Assembly (NCBI GenBank): GCA_021795575.1
Contig: JAJYPH010000007.1
Coordinates: forward strand, 1-49,356
Direction: 5' to 3'
Length of the DNA: 49,356 nt
Origin: Bacillota bacterium
GTDB taxonomy: Bacteria; Bacillota; Sulfobacillia; Sulfobacillales; JAIMBI01
Positions 1 to 9,327 of this stretch are shown here, piece after piece. A program made the translations under genes and the position numbers. Numbering within the stretch: position 1 is the first letter of the stretch; each line of letters begins with the position of its first letter. The notes under the pieces are model-generated. The model saw only the letters and a list, made by a program, of their open reading frames with translations. It made no database searches and was not told the DNA's origin.

Positions 1-2
1 CC

Positions 3-548
3 GTGTGCCAGGTGCGAGACCCGTTCGGCAATGCCTGGGGATTTGTGGCGCCCGCGCCTGTCGATGTGCGGGGCGCCCAAGCGGAGGACCGGCCCTGGCT
101 CCGCGACTTATGGCGGCGAAAATGGGGTGGAGAGACCCAGGAGTACCAGGGGACGCACCATCACGTGACAGAGGTGGACGCGCTGGTGGCGTGGCGCGGC
201 GGGGCTCGGGTGGGGGCCGCCACGTTTGTGGTGGCCGGGCGGGTGGCGGAACTGGTGACGCTCAACGCGGACCCACGCGGCCAGGGAATTGGCAGCCGCC
301 TGTTGGCGGCTTGGGAGCAGGACATGGCGGGCCGCGGGGTGACGCGCCTCACGCTCACCACGACCAACGACAACCTGGACGCGCTGGCGTTGTACCAACG
401 GCGGGGCTACCGCCTCGTCCGCCTCAATCCCGAGGCCGTCATGCGGGCTCGGATGCAAAAGCCGTCCATTCCCCTGACGGGGGAGCACGGGATCGCCCTG
501 CGGGACGAGCTGGTCCTGGTCAAGCCTCTCGGCGGGGCGGAGGCGTAA
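3..548 (+). CDS. GNAT acetyltransferase with a possible glyoxalase-like N-terminal segment (5' truncated by window edge)
   Basis: ORF with GNAT core VTLNADPRGQGIGSRLLAAWEQ...ALALYQRRGYR; N-terminal VRDPFGNAWGFV resembles the C-terminal strand of glyoxalase/VOC proteins. Confidence 0.75.
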   Translation: MCQVRDPFGNAWGFVAPAPVDVRGAQAEDRPWLRDLWRRKWGGETQEYQGTHHHVTEVDALVAWRGGARVGAATFVVAGRVAELVTLNADPRGQGIGSRLLAAWEQDMAGRGVTRLTLTTTNDNLDALALYQRRGYRLVRLNPEAVMRARMQKPSIPLTGEHGIALRDELVLVKPLGGAEA

Positions 549-1210
549 TGCGCTGGACCACGGTGTTTTGGGATTTGGACGGCACCCTCATCGACCCGTG
601 GGACGGCATCACCGGCGCCGTGCGCTATGCCGTGGCGGCTCTGGGCCACCCGCCGCTGGATGACGCGGCGCTGGCCGGCTTCATTGGACCGCCGCTCTTG
701 GACTCGTTTCATCGCGCGACCGGATGGGACGAGGCGCGCTGCCGCGTGGCGGTGGGCCACTACCGGGTGTATTTCCGCCGCGAGGGCATCCGCCAGCAGC
801 ACCTGTATCCCGGCATCGCCGGCCTGGTGCGGGACTTGGCCCGTCACGGGGTTCGCTAGGTGGTGGCCACCTCGAAGCCCACCCCGTTCGCCGAAGACAT
901 TGTGGACGGACACCTGCTCCGTCCGTACTTTGCGGACGTGGTCGGCTCCGAGTTGGACGGTCGGCGGGCCGCCAAGCACGAGGTGCTGCAGGCCGCCGCG
1001 GATCGACTGGGGGATCTGGACCCCACCCGCGCCGTCATGGTCGGCGATACGGCCGCCGACGTGGAGGCGGCCCACCGACTGGGGTGCGCCAGCGTGGCGG
1101 TGCACTGGGGCTACGGCCACTGGGAAGCGACTCTCCGTGAAAGGCCGATGGTGACGGTCGACCGGGTGGCCGAACTGGCACACCTGTTGATGGCGACCCC
1201 GGTCGTGTGA
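548..1210 (+). pseudogene. HAD-superfamily phosphatase (phosphoglycolate phosphatase-like) interrupted by an in-frame TAG
   Basis: FWDLDGTLIDPWDGI motif in 548-859 and VVATSKPTPFAE...KHEVLQAA...AVMVGDTAADVEAAHRLG in 860-1210, same frame, separated only by TAG at 857-859. Confidence 0.75.
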
Positions 1211-1237
1211 GACGGGAAGTGGTGGTCTTCAGCCAGC

Positions 1238-1542
1238 TCAGTCACGCGACTCCTCCATGGCCGCCGTCAGCAGACGCAGGTCCTGGAGAGTGCCGGGAAT
1301 GTCATCTTGTACGGTGGTCCACATCTCCGGGTCCACATGACCATCGTCCTGGACAACGCGATGGCGGATCCCCGTGATGTCGGCCCAGGGAAGCTCTGGG
1401 TGGCTGGCCGTCCACGTCCGGTCAATGGGTCCCGCCGCCTCGCCCAACAGGGGGAGGGTTTCTCAGCACGGCGTCGTAGCCTTATCCTCTCGCAAGCCGT
1501 CACCATATCGGCGAGTTGCACGGCCGGGTTCCTATCGGCCAC
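1238..1542 (-). pseudogene. HepT-like (DUF86) toxin remnant with frameshifts
   Basis: [20 protein letters not shown] in one frame, YDAVLRN in a second, LLGEAAGPIDRTW...PELPWADITGIRHRVVQDDGHVD in a third; DUF86 order preserved, overlaps end of the nucleotidyltransferase ORF. Confidence 0.65.
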
Positions 1543-1861
1543 GGGGGCCTTCAGGAGGAAAAACCGGGATGAGCTGCTCCTGCACGCGGTCGCGGATGAG
1601 GGGGTGAATCTCCCGCCAGGTGTGCAGGTCCACCGCTCGGCCTTCGAAGGATTGCGAGAAGCGGCGCTGAACGGCCAACAGCCGGAGCAGCCCGACCCTG
1701 TGGGTGGGAGCGAAACGCGCGATGAGGTCGATATCGCTGTGAGGGGCAAAGTCGTCCCGCGTGGCCGATCCAAACACCGATAGAGACTCAATCAGCTCCT
1801 GCCGACAAATCTGGACCACCTCGGGCAGGTGGCGTTCAACGTCCGCGCCGAGTACGCATCC
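1532..1861 (-). CDS. MntA-like nucleotidyltransferase antitoxin (start codon uncertain)
   Basis: [22 protein letters not shown] matches GSx10DxD minimal nucleotidyltransferase motif; followed by a DUF86 partner. Confidence 0.7.
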   Translation of the reverse strand, partial: GCVLGADVERHLPEVVQICRQELIESLSVFGSATRDDFAPHSDIDLIARFAPTHRVGLLRLLAVQRRFSQSFEGRAVDLHTWREIHPLIRDRVQEQLIPVFPPEGPRGR

Positions 1862-2045
1862 ACCTCCCCCAAGTGCCACGCCAGGTATACGCCGATCTTG
1901 TGTGCGACGAGGCGATCGGACCCAAGAACAACCAATGCAGAGCGGGCAAGCTCCTGGATGTCGATGTGACGTAGGGGCCAGTACGGTTGTGGAGGGAATG
2001 TCCCGATTCACGCCAACGCCGAAGGCGCCAAGATGCATTGAAAAG

Positions 2046-2130
<85 letters not shown>

Positions 2131-2137
2131 GAAAAAT

Positions 2138-2224
2138 TGGTGCCGAAGGAGGGACTCGAACCCACACGAGCTTACGCTCACGGCGCCCTGAACACCGCGT
2201 GTCTGCCAGTTTCACCACTTCGGC
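2138..2224 (-). tRNA. tRNA-Leu (anticodon CAG)
   Basis: Reverse complement GCCGAAGTGGTGAAACTGGCAGACACGCGGTGTTCAGGGCGCCG..GGTTCGAGTCCCTCCTTCGGCACCA; acceptor stem GCCGAAG/CTTCGGC, long variable arm, encoded CCA. Confidence 0.95.
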
Positions 2225-2237
2225 ACGAAGCAGGTTG

Positions 2238-2266
2238 ATTGTATCAGAGGGCGCGGGGGCATGCAA
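2238..2266 (-). promoter_or_regulatory. Promoter for the tRNA-Leu pair
   Basis: Minus strand TTGCAT-17 bp-TACAAT immediately upstream of tRNA-Leu(CAG). Confidence 0.7.
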
Positions 2267-2374
2267 GGCATTTGGGGCTCGATGATGAAACCTGTGGGCT
2301 GGGCAGGTCGGAAAGGAGCGGCAGTACGTCCAATTCGTTGACAGCTGACATCGACGGAATAGGATGCCCCCGCT

Positions 2375-3110
2375 ATGGAGGAGTACAACGCAGAGTTGGC
2401 GACGGTGCTGGGGTTGGCGCGAGAACCGGTGGACGCGGTGCAAGCCGCCGCCACGGGGTGGACGGTGCCGGTGCGGAGTCCGCGGCCGGCGGGCTGTTCG
2501 GCGGGCGGCGGCCCGCGCTGGCACCGGCATGGGACGCTACGGCCCCGGGGGGTCGCCGATACGTGGGCGGCGGATGCACCGGTCCCGGTGGCCTGGACGC
2601 CGGTCCGATACCGGTGTGTGGCATGCCACTATGTGACCCAAGTGACCCAACCGCGGCGGGTCGGGCTGAGGCCCTGGCAGCGGTGGAGCCGGCCGCCCAG
2701 CAGGCGGCCCGCGACGCGTGGTTCGCGCGGCTCTCGGCGGACGGCCGGGCGCATCCGTGGCGTCTGCATCGTTATGAAGGCGGCTTATCGGAAGGCCATC
2801 CAGCGGGCCTGGCCCTCGGCCAGGTGGTGTTGGACCCCTTCCCCCTCGTCAAGATGGCGCGCACCGGCTCGACGAAATCCGGTGCCTCGAACAGACGCCC
2901 ATCCGCCGGTGGCCGCTCCTCAAAGGCGTTGAGCCGTTGCGCCCGCGCCACGTCGACGCCCTCGCCACCCGTCCGGCCCCTATCCCGCACTGGAGGCCCT
3001 GCACCGCCTGAACGCCGAGGCGTGTGACCATGCGGAAGGCTATGCCTGGGCGCAGACGGTCCAGCGGTGGCGGCCCCCGATCCGGGCGTGGTGGCAGCTC
3101 GGCCGCGCGG
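2375..3110 (+). pseudogene. ISL3-family transposase remnant (copy 1), frameshifted
   Basis: N-terminal zinc-ribbon-like region [35 protein letters not shown]; later LDPFPLVKMA and WPLLKGVEPLRPRHVDAL...LNAEACDHAEGYAW in different frames. Confidence 0.6.
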
Positions 3111-3626
3111 TCAGCGCCAGGGCCGGCGCCTGAGGCTGCAGGCGGCCTCGGGGCACCGGATCCAACGGATTCCCGACGGCGACGGCTATCGGGTGCCAGC
3201 GTGGGCGGGCGCGCCCATCGCCCTGTAGTCCGATCCTCTGCCGCTGGAGCATGCGCAGGGCGTGGCGGAGGACTGGGTGCGCGGCCAGGACGGCGGTGGG
3301 CTTGCCCGCAAGGACGCGAAGGGCGCCAACTCCCCCCGTCCGCGAAGCCAGTGGCACGGGCCCGCACCTGGCGGTTGAACTTGCCGGATGGGACCACGCG
3401 GGAAGGCGCGCACGACGCCTGGGAAGGGGCGATGGCGCAGGCCCGCCTGCAGGACCCCACCGCCCCCTGGCGACAGGATCCCACCACGCCCAAGCAGATC
3501 GCGTGGCTTACGGCGCACCGCATCCGGGTGCGCGAGGGGCCCACCAAGGGTGAGGCGGCCGATCGGATGAGCCGCATCATGGGGCGGTCGTCATGAAACG
3601 ATTCGGCCACGTCGAACGTGAAGTGT

Positions 3627-3649
3627 GGTACGATATGCGGTACTATATG
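3627..3649 (+). promoter_or_regulatory. Direct-repeat candidate operator of the YefM/YoeB module
   Basis: GGTACgATATG-C-GGTACtATATG, an 11-bp repeat with one mismatch, just upstream of the antitoxin start. Confidence 0.4.
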
Positions 3650-3663
3650 AAGGGGTGGTTCTG

Positions 3664-3912
3664 ATGGGCATTACCGCGAGTGAGGCTCGCCGTGGTCTGT
3701 TTCCGCTCATCCAGCAGGTGAACGATGACCGTGCGGCCATCGTGATCACATCGAAGCGGGGCAACGCCGTGCTCATGTCGGCGGACGAGTACGCCGCCTG
3801 GCAGGAGACCGCGTACCTGTTCCGTTCGCCAGCCAATGCGCGCCGACTGCTCGATGCCGCCGACGCCGCAACACGAGGCGACATCACCGAACATCCCTTG
3901 GACCGGACGTGA
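3664..3912 (+). CDS. yefM: Phd/YefM family antitoxin
   Basis: MGITASEARRGLFPLIQQVNDDRAAIVITSKRGNAVLMSADEYAAWQETAYLFRSP; overlaps downstream toxin; ORF track extends upstream to 3625. Confidence 0.9.
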   Translation: MGITASEARRGLFPLIQQVNDDRAAIVITSKRGNAVLMSADEYAAWQETAYLFRSPANARRLLDAADAATRGDITEHPLDRT

Positions 3913-4172
3913 GGCTCGTCTTCACGCCGCAAGCTTGGGAAGATTATGTCTACTGGCAGCGCCATGACCGCGGGTTGGTCACGCGCATCAACCGGTTGGT
4001 TGATGACGCCTTGCGACACCCCACCACTGGGATCGGCAAACCGGAGGCGCTGAAATATGGCATTGCTGGCGCCTGGTCGCGACGCATTACGGAGGAGCAC
4101 CGGTTGGTGTACCAACTGGCCGGGGACGATCTTGTGATCTTGCAGGCACGCTATCACTATGGACAGCCATAG
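3909..4172 (+). CDS. yoeB: YoeB/Txe family mRNA interferase toxin
   Basis: MRLVFTPQAWEDYVYWQRHDRGLVTRINRLVDDALRHPTTGIGKPEALKYGIAGAWSRRITEEHRLVYQL...ARYHYGQP. Confidence 0.92.
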   Translation: MRLVFTPQAWEDYVYWQRHDRGLVTRINRLVDDALRHPTTGIGKPEALKYGIAGAWSRRITEEHRLVYQLAGDDLVILQARYHYGQP

Positions 4173-4540
4173 ACCCCCTGGCCGGTCTCGTGGAAGCCAG
4201 GGGTCGGAGGCTACCGCCTGCCCACAGAACGTCACCGCATCGCGTTGCCACAAGAGACCCCTCCGAAACAAGTCCCGGCGCGGCGAAAGTCCCCCGGTCC
4301 CTTCGACAAAGGGCACCTCGGCGATCCATACTTTAGCGGGGGCTATCTCCGCCGCGCCCCGGACTTCCACGATGCTCGCCTCCGCCACCGCCGCTCTACG
4401 ACCCCACGGTGGCCGCGCGGCCCGAATTGTCTGGCGCACAGCGCGTCCGCGGATCACCGAGGCCCACTGGTCGCTACGCACAGGGAGCTGACCGGAGCCC
4501 AATAGCAAGACTGCTCGCGGTGGTGGCGGATTCGTGGTGT

Positions 4541-4559
4541 AAAAAGGCGGGTTGCCGCC
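4541..4559 (-). terminator. Possible Rho-independent terminator on minus strand
   Basis: Minus strand GGCGG-CAAC-CCGCC followed by TTTTT. Confidence 0.4.
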
Positions 4560-4623
4560 GGGTCCCTGAGTCAAAAAGCGGTAGTCGACGCGGAGGGCGC
4601 ACGTCAAGCTCGGCCGGGCTCTA

Positions 4624-4900
4624 GGGTATAACGCAGAGTTGGCGACAGTGCTGGGGTTGGCGCGAGAACCGGTGGACGCGGTGCAAGCCAACGCCACGGG
4701 GTGGACGGTGCCGGTGCGGAGTCCGCGGCCGGCGGCCTGTTCGGCGGGCGGTGGCACGCGCAGGCACCGGCATGGGACGGTGCGGCCCCCGGGGGATCGC
4801 CCATCCGTGGGTGGCGGGATGCGCCGGTCCAGGTGGCCTGGACGCCGGTCCGATACCGGTGTGTGGCATGCCACTATGTGACCCCAAGTGACCCAAGTGA
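4624..4900 (+). pseudogene. ISL3-family transposase remnant (copy 2), 5' part
   Basis: Near-identical to 2381-2650 (AACGCAGAGTTGGCGAC.GTGCTGGGGTTGGCGCGAGAACCGGTGGACGCGGTGCAAGCC...). Confidence 0.65.
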
Positions 4901-4924
4901 CCCCAGCGCGCCGGTCGGGCTGCG

Positions 4925-5097
4925 GCCGTGGTGCTCCCCGCCGGGATCCCGGTCGTCAACGCCGCCACGAGGGCGGCCGCGCCGGCGGCATCATTCGCGA
5001 ACCCCCCGTGGCCATAGCGCCCGTGGCCGGCCGTACCGGTCACGGCCACCGGGACGCGGGCGCGACGCCCGTCGATGCCCACCAAGATGGTTTTCAT
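4925..5097 (-). pseudogene. IS110-family transposase N-terminal fragment
   Basis: RBS AGGAGGTGG then MKTILVGIDGRRARVPVAV...GFANDAAGAAALVAAL, resembling the N-terminal RuvC-like start of IS110 transposases; no C-terminal part. Confidence 0.45.
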
Positions 5098-5394
5098 CTG
5101 AACCACCTCCTTTCTGGGCGACCGTCTCGGATCGGGGAGCCTCGCCGCCCGGCGCCCCGTGGGAGGCCGCGATGGGCGGACCCGGGCGAGGCGGCAATCT
5201 CTCGGAGCGCTCGGGCGCAAGGGGGAAATGGCCTGTCTCTCGATCGGACGTCACCCTCCCATTCGGCGGGGGCCCCCGACCTCCTGGATCACGGCCTCGG
5301 TCGCGGTCCGCCTCACGGCGATCGTTGCCCAGGCGCTTAGGTCCAGGTCGACGGTTGAGAGACACGTCTGTCACGATCGATCTATAGGGAGGGC

Positions 5395-5674
5395 CGCGCC
5401 AGTGGCTCCACGCCCCGGCCGCTGCCCAGCTCTCGCGCTGGCTCATCAACGCCGAGGCGTGTGACCATGCGGAAACGGTCAAGCGGTGGCGGCCCGCGAT
5501 CCTGGCGCGGTGGGAGCTCGGCCGCGCGGTCACCAACGGGTTCCTTGAAGGCGGCCACACGAAAATCAAAGCGCAAGAGCGCCTGAGCGACGGGTTTCGC
5601 AACCGCGCTCGCTATCGACGGAAGATGTTGCTCGGCTTCCTTCCACTTGCCGCGGTGGGTGGGGCGATATACTG
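5395..5674 (+). pseudogene. ISL3-family transposase remnant (copy 2), C-terminal part
   Basis: LINAEACDHAETVKRWRPAILARWELGRAVTNGFLEGGHTKIKAQERLSDGFRNRARYRRKMLLGFLPL; NGxxEGxxxKIK..x..GFRNxxRYRxKML is typical of ISL3 C-termini. Confidence 0.65.
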
Positions 5675-5726
5675 ATGGCATGCCGCTGTCATGCCGCGCG
5701 GTAGCGGCGTGCAAGGAGGAATCGCC

Positions 5727-6524
5727 GTGACGAAGTCGCTCCGCATGCCCGTGCTGTTTATCGCCCACGGGTCCCCCATGATTGCGCTGGAGGACAGTGC
5801 TTACACGAAATTTTTGAACCAGTTGGCAGCCACCTTGCCGGCTCCGACGGCGATCGCGATGTTCTCGGCCCACTGGGAAGAGTCCGTGCAAACCGTGAAT
5901 GGCGGGGCGCGGCTCGAGACCATGTACGATTTCGGGGGCTTTCCCGAGGCTCTGTACCAGGTGCGCTACAACCCTCCGGGCGACCCCGCGCTGGCCCGGC
6001 GCGTGGGCGCGCTCCTGGCGGACGCCGGCGTCGAGCATCGCGTGGAGCAGAGCCGCGCTCTGGACCATGGCGCGTGGACCATCCTGCACCGGGTGTTTCC
6101 GGCCCAGACGGTTCCCGTGGTGGAGCTGTCCGTCAATGCGCGGCTGACTCCCGCGGAGCAGTACGCCATCGGCCGCGCCCTGTCGCCCCTGCGCGATGAC
6201 GGCGTGCTGATCCTGGCCAGCGGCGTCACCGTGCACAACTTTGCCATGATGCGCGAGGCGCGCGACGATGGACAGGCGGCGCCGTGGGCGGAGGCGTTCG
6301 AAGCGTGGCTGGACGACGCGGTGCGGCACTGGCAGCTGGACGATCTCTTTCACTATGCGGACCGGGCGCCGGAGGCCCAAAAGGCGGTGCCGCCCCGGGC
6401 GCGCGAGCACTTTGTGCCGCTGTTGTACGCCGCGGGGGCGGCCGATGCGACCCGGCGCGCGCGGGTCCTGTATCGCGACTTTCCCTGGGGTGTGATGAGC
6501 AATACGGTTTATCGCTTCGACTAA
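5727..6524 (+). CDS. DODA-type (4,5-DOPA-like) extradiol ring-cleavage dioxygenase
   Basis: AAGGAGG RBS before GTG; FIAHGSPMIALEDSAYTKFL, MFSAHWEESVQTVN, YDFGGFPEALYQVRYNPPGDPALARRV, RALDHGAWTILHRVFP. Confidence 0.9.
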   Translation: MTKSLRMPVLFIAHGSPMIALEDSAYTKFLNQLAATLPAPTAIAMFSAHWEESVQTVNGGARLETMYDFGGFPEALYQVRYNPPGDPALARRVGALLADAGVEHRVEQSRALDHGAWTILHRVFPAQTVPVVELSVNARLTPAEQYAIGRALSPLRDDGVLILASGVTVHNFAMMREARDDGQAAPWAEAFEAWLDDAVRHWQLDDLFHYADRAPEAQKAVPPRAREHFVPLLYAAGAADATRRARVLYRDFPWGVMSNTVYRFD

Positions 6525-6586
6525 CCGCATCAGGCGTTGGATGCACCGGGCCAGATTGGTCGACGTGTTACAATGTTCCGTGAATC

Positions 6587-7015
6587 ATGGGAAGGCCGGT
6601 GGCGCCCGTGTCCAAGAAGCTCCGCATCAAGATTGGCGCCGTCCTGGTGCTGGCGGCGCTGGTGTACTTGGGTTTGCAGGCCACCAAAAGCTTCTCGCAG
6701 TATTTCGTGCCGGTGGCGCAGTATCAGAATCAGCTGGCCCGGTTCAAGGGGCAGATCATTCGGGTCCAAGGGCGCCTCTTGGCTCAGAGCGTGCACTACA
6801 ACCCGTCCACCGAGGTGCTGACGTTTCTGCTGGCGTCCGGGGGGCAGACGATGCGGGTCCGCTACGTCGGCGCCCTTCCGACCGAAGAGTTTAAAAATGC
6901 ACATGCCATCGTTGAGGGCGAAATGGGCAAGGGCGGCGTGTTTGTCGCCGAGAAGCTGATGGTCCAGTGCCCCAATCACATCGTCCCGGTTACCACGTCC
7001 AGCGCCGCCGGATAG
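6587..7015 (+). CDS. ccmE: Cytochrome c maturation heme chaperone CcmE
   Basis: N-terminal TM then OB-fold FKGQIIRVQGRLLAQSVHYNPSTEVLTFLL...MRVRYVGALPTEEFKNAHAIVEGEMGKGGVFVAEKLMVQCPNH; followed by ccmF. Confidence 0.85.
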   Translation: MGRPVAPVSKKLRIKIGAVLVLAALVYLGLQATKSFSQYFVPVAQYQNQLARFKGQIIRVQGRLLAQSVHYNPSTEVLTFLLASGGQTMRVRYVGALPTEEFKNAHAIVEGEMGKGGVFVAEKLMVQCPNHIVPVTTSSAAG

Positions 7016-7072
7016 CGGGTTTGCGGGCTGCCGCAGCCCGCAAACGGGCGCGCGCGAGTTGGAGGGTGCACG

Positions 7073-9085
7073 ATGAGCCTTGTGCTGGTGGGCCGCTTGG
7101 CACTGATCCTGGCCCTGCTGTCGGCGGCCTATACCGCTGCCGCGGGGTTCTGGGCCCACAAAACCCACAACGCGCGGCTGCGGGAGAGCGTGCGGGGATC
7201 GGCTCTGGGCATCGCGCTTGCGATGACCGCCGCTGTGCTGGTGCTGGAGTACCTGCTGGCCACGGGGGACTTTTCGGTGGCGGCCGTGTTCAACCACACC
7301 AACCGCGGCCTGCCCCTGTCGTATCGGCTGGCCGCGCTGTGGGGTGGGGACTCCGGATCCGTTCTCTTCTGGGGCTGGCTGCTGTCGCTGTACACGGCCT
7401 GGGCGGCGGGCATCGGCTGGAGGTCGGAACGGCGCATCACGGCGCTCGCGGTCCCGATCCTAGCGCTGATGCTGGTTTTCTTCGCCGGGGTGTCCAACGT
7501 GGCCGCTGATCCGTTCCGCATCATCGCGGGGCACCCCACGAACGGAAGCGGGCTCGACCCGCTGCTGCAAAACCCCGTCATGGTGATTCATCCGCCGGCC
7601 ATGTATACGGGGCTCATTGGCATGGGCGTGCCGTTTGCCCTCTTCATGAGCGCCCTGTGGCAGCGTCTGCCCAGCGAGTCGTGGACGCCGCTCGTGCGGC
7701 GGTGGCTCCTGTTTGCCTGGATGTTTCTCAGTGCCGCGATTATCCTGGGCGGCTGGTGGGCCTATATGGAACTGGGGTGGGGCGGCTACTGGGAGTGGGA
7801 CCCCGTCGAAAACGCGTCGCTGCTGCCCTGGCTGGCGGCCACGGGGTTTCTGCACACCCTCCAGGCGCAGGAGAAGCGCGGCATGCTGCGCACGTGGTCG
7901 GCGGGATTTGTGGTGGCGGCGTTTCTGCTGACCCAGGTGGGGACCTATATTACTCGGAGCGGCGTGCTGCCCAACTCCGTGCATTCGTTTGCGGGGACCG
8001 GCGTGGGACCGTACTTCTTTGGCCTGTTTTGGGCGGGCCTGGCCGGTTCCGCCCTGGTGCTGTATCTCCGGCGGGACCAATTGTCGGACCGCCAGCCCTT
8101 GCATGACACATTTTCCCGCGAGGGCGTTCTGTTCCTGATGGCGTTTCTCATGGCGGTGCTGGTGGTTGTGGTGGAATTTGGGACATTCTACCCGATCATT
8201 TCTAAGGCGCTCTTGGGCACCACGGTGGTGCTCAAGATTGGCTTCTTTAATACGATGACCGTTCCGCTGTTTCTGGCCGTGGTGGCTCTCATGGGCCTGG
8301 CGCCCGCGATGAGCTGGCGGTCGTCCAAGGGGCGGGTGGTGGTCCAGCGGCTCCAGTGGCCGTGGCTGGTGGGGCTGGCAGGCGGCGTCGCGGGGTATCT
8401 CTGGGGGGCGCGCTCGCTGGGGCTGTTTCTGGGCGACCTGCTGGCGGTGTTTGCCCTGGCCGCGACAGTCCAGGAATTCACGCGGGCCGCGTCGATTCGG
8501 CGCCGCGCGACGGGGGAGCCGTGGGGGGTGGCGCTCTTGCGCGCCGTCAACCACAACCGCCGCCGGTTCGGCGCGTACGTGGCCCACGCCGCGTTTCTCA
8601 TCGTGGTGCTGGGCGTCGTCGGGTCGCACACCGGCAACTACGCGGTGGTCAAGACGTTTCGGGTGGGGCAGACCGAGAGCATCGGACCCTATCGCGTCAC
8701 GTTCCAGGGCTTGGAGACGGTGCCGCACGGGACGTACCAAACGACGCGGGCTGCGCTGGTGGTGAATGGCGGGGGGCTCCGCCGCGACGCGCTGGCGCCC
8801 GGCCTGGAGTTCTTCCCGGGGTCGTCCCAGCCGGTCGCGCACGTGGCCATTCAAGGTGGCTGGATGCAGGACCTGTACACCGTGCTGGTGGGTTACAGCC
8901 CGGGCGGCACGACGGCCAACGTCGAGTTTTTTGTGAACCCCATGGTGTCGTGGATCTGGATTGGCATGTACGTCATCGTGTTGGGATCGCTGCTCACCCT
9001 GTTGGGGGGGGGACGCCCGCGACCCAAGGCGGGCGTCCCGCTCGCGGCTACCTCGCTGTGGCGGGCGCGGAGGGATGAGGCATGA
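7073..9085 (+). CDS. ccmF: Heme lyase CcmF
   Basis: WWD-type motif WAYMELGWGGYWEWDPVENASLLPWLAATGFLHTLQAQEKRGM; many TM helices; LLQNPVMVIHPPAMYTGLIG. Confidence 0.95.
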   Translation: MSLVLVGRLALILALLSAAYTAAAGFWAHKTHNARLRESVRGSALGIALAMTAAVLVLEYLLATGDFSVAAVFNHTNRGLPLSYRLAALWGGDSGSVLFWGWLLSLYTAWAAGIGWRSERRITALAVPILALMLVFFAGVSNVAADPFRIIAGHPTNGSGLDPLLQNPVMVIHPPAMYTGLIGMGVPFALFMSALWQRLPSESWTPLVRRWLLFAWMFLSAAIILGGWWAYMELGWGGYWEWDPVENASLLPWLAATGFLHTLQAQEKRGMLRTWSAGFVVAAFLLTQVGTYITRSGVLPNSVHSFAGTGVGPYFFGLFWAGLAGSALVLYLRRDQLSDRQPLHDTFSREGVLFLMAFLMAVLVVVVEFGTFYPIISKALLGTTVVLKIGFFNTMTVPLFLAVVALMGLAPAMSWRSSKGRVVVQRLQWPWLVGLAGGVAGYLWGARSLGLFLGDLLAVFALAATVQEFTRAASIRRRATGEPWGVALLRAVNHNRRRFGAYVAHAAFLIVVLGVVGSHTGNYAVVKTFRVGQTESIGPYRVTFQGLETVPHGTYQTTRAALVVNGGGLRRDALAPGLEFFPGSSQPVAHVAIQGGWMQDLYTVLVGYSPGGTTANVEFFVNPMVSWIWIGMYVIVLGSLLTLLGGGRPRPKAGVPLAATSLWRARRDEA

Positions 9086-9327
9086 CGATCATGAGCGTGG
9101 TGCTGGCGGGGTTGCTGACCGCCGGCGTCGTGGGCTTGGCGGTGGTGCCGTACTTCAGGGCGGTGACCCCGGGTGGGGGGAGCCAGCGCCTGCCGGACGA
9201 CCTGCGACGGCAGATCGAGCGCGAGCTGGCCGAGCGGTACTGCCTCGGCTGCGGCGTCCCCTTTGACCGCGCGGACGCGGGTCGCTGCGAAAGTTGTGGG
9301 GCCGAGCGGCCGGTGGTGCGCCGATGA
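9082..9327 (+). CDS. Small single-TM zinc-ribbon protein inside ccm operon, unknown function
   Basis: Hydrophobic N-terminus then RRQIERELAERYCLGCGVPFDRADAGRCESCGAERP; ATGA-type overlaps with both neighbours. Confidence 0.75.
   Translation: MTIMSVVLAGLLTAGVVGLAVVPYFRAVTPGGGSQRLPDDLRRQIERELAERYCLGCGVPFDRADAGRCESCGAERPVVRR

Noticed and set aside
857-859. TAG as pyrrolysine codon
   Set aside because: No Pyl machinery visible and HAD phosphatases are not known Pyl proteins; point mutation or sequencing error preferred, though flagged as a finding
4159-4505. Overlapping plus-strand ORFs after yoeB
   Set aside because: Biased composition and no domain; probably remnant or non-coding sequence
7460-8854. 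464-aa minus-strand ORF
   Set aside because: Antisense shadow of ccmF; His/Arg/Gln-rich, low-complexity composition
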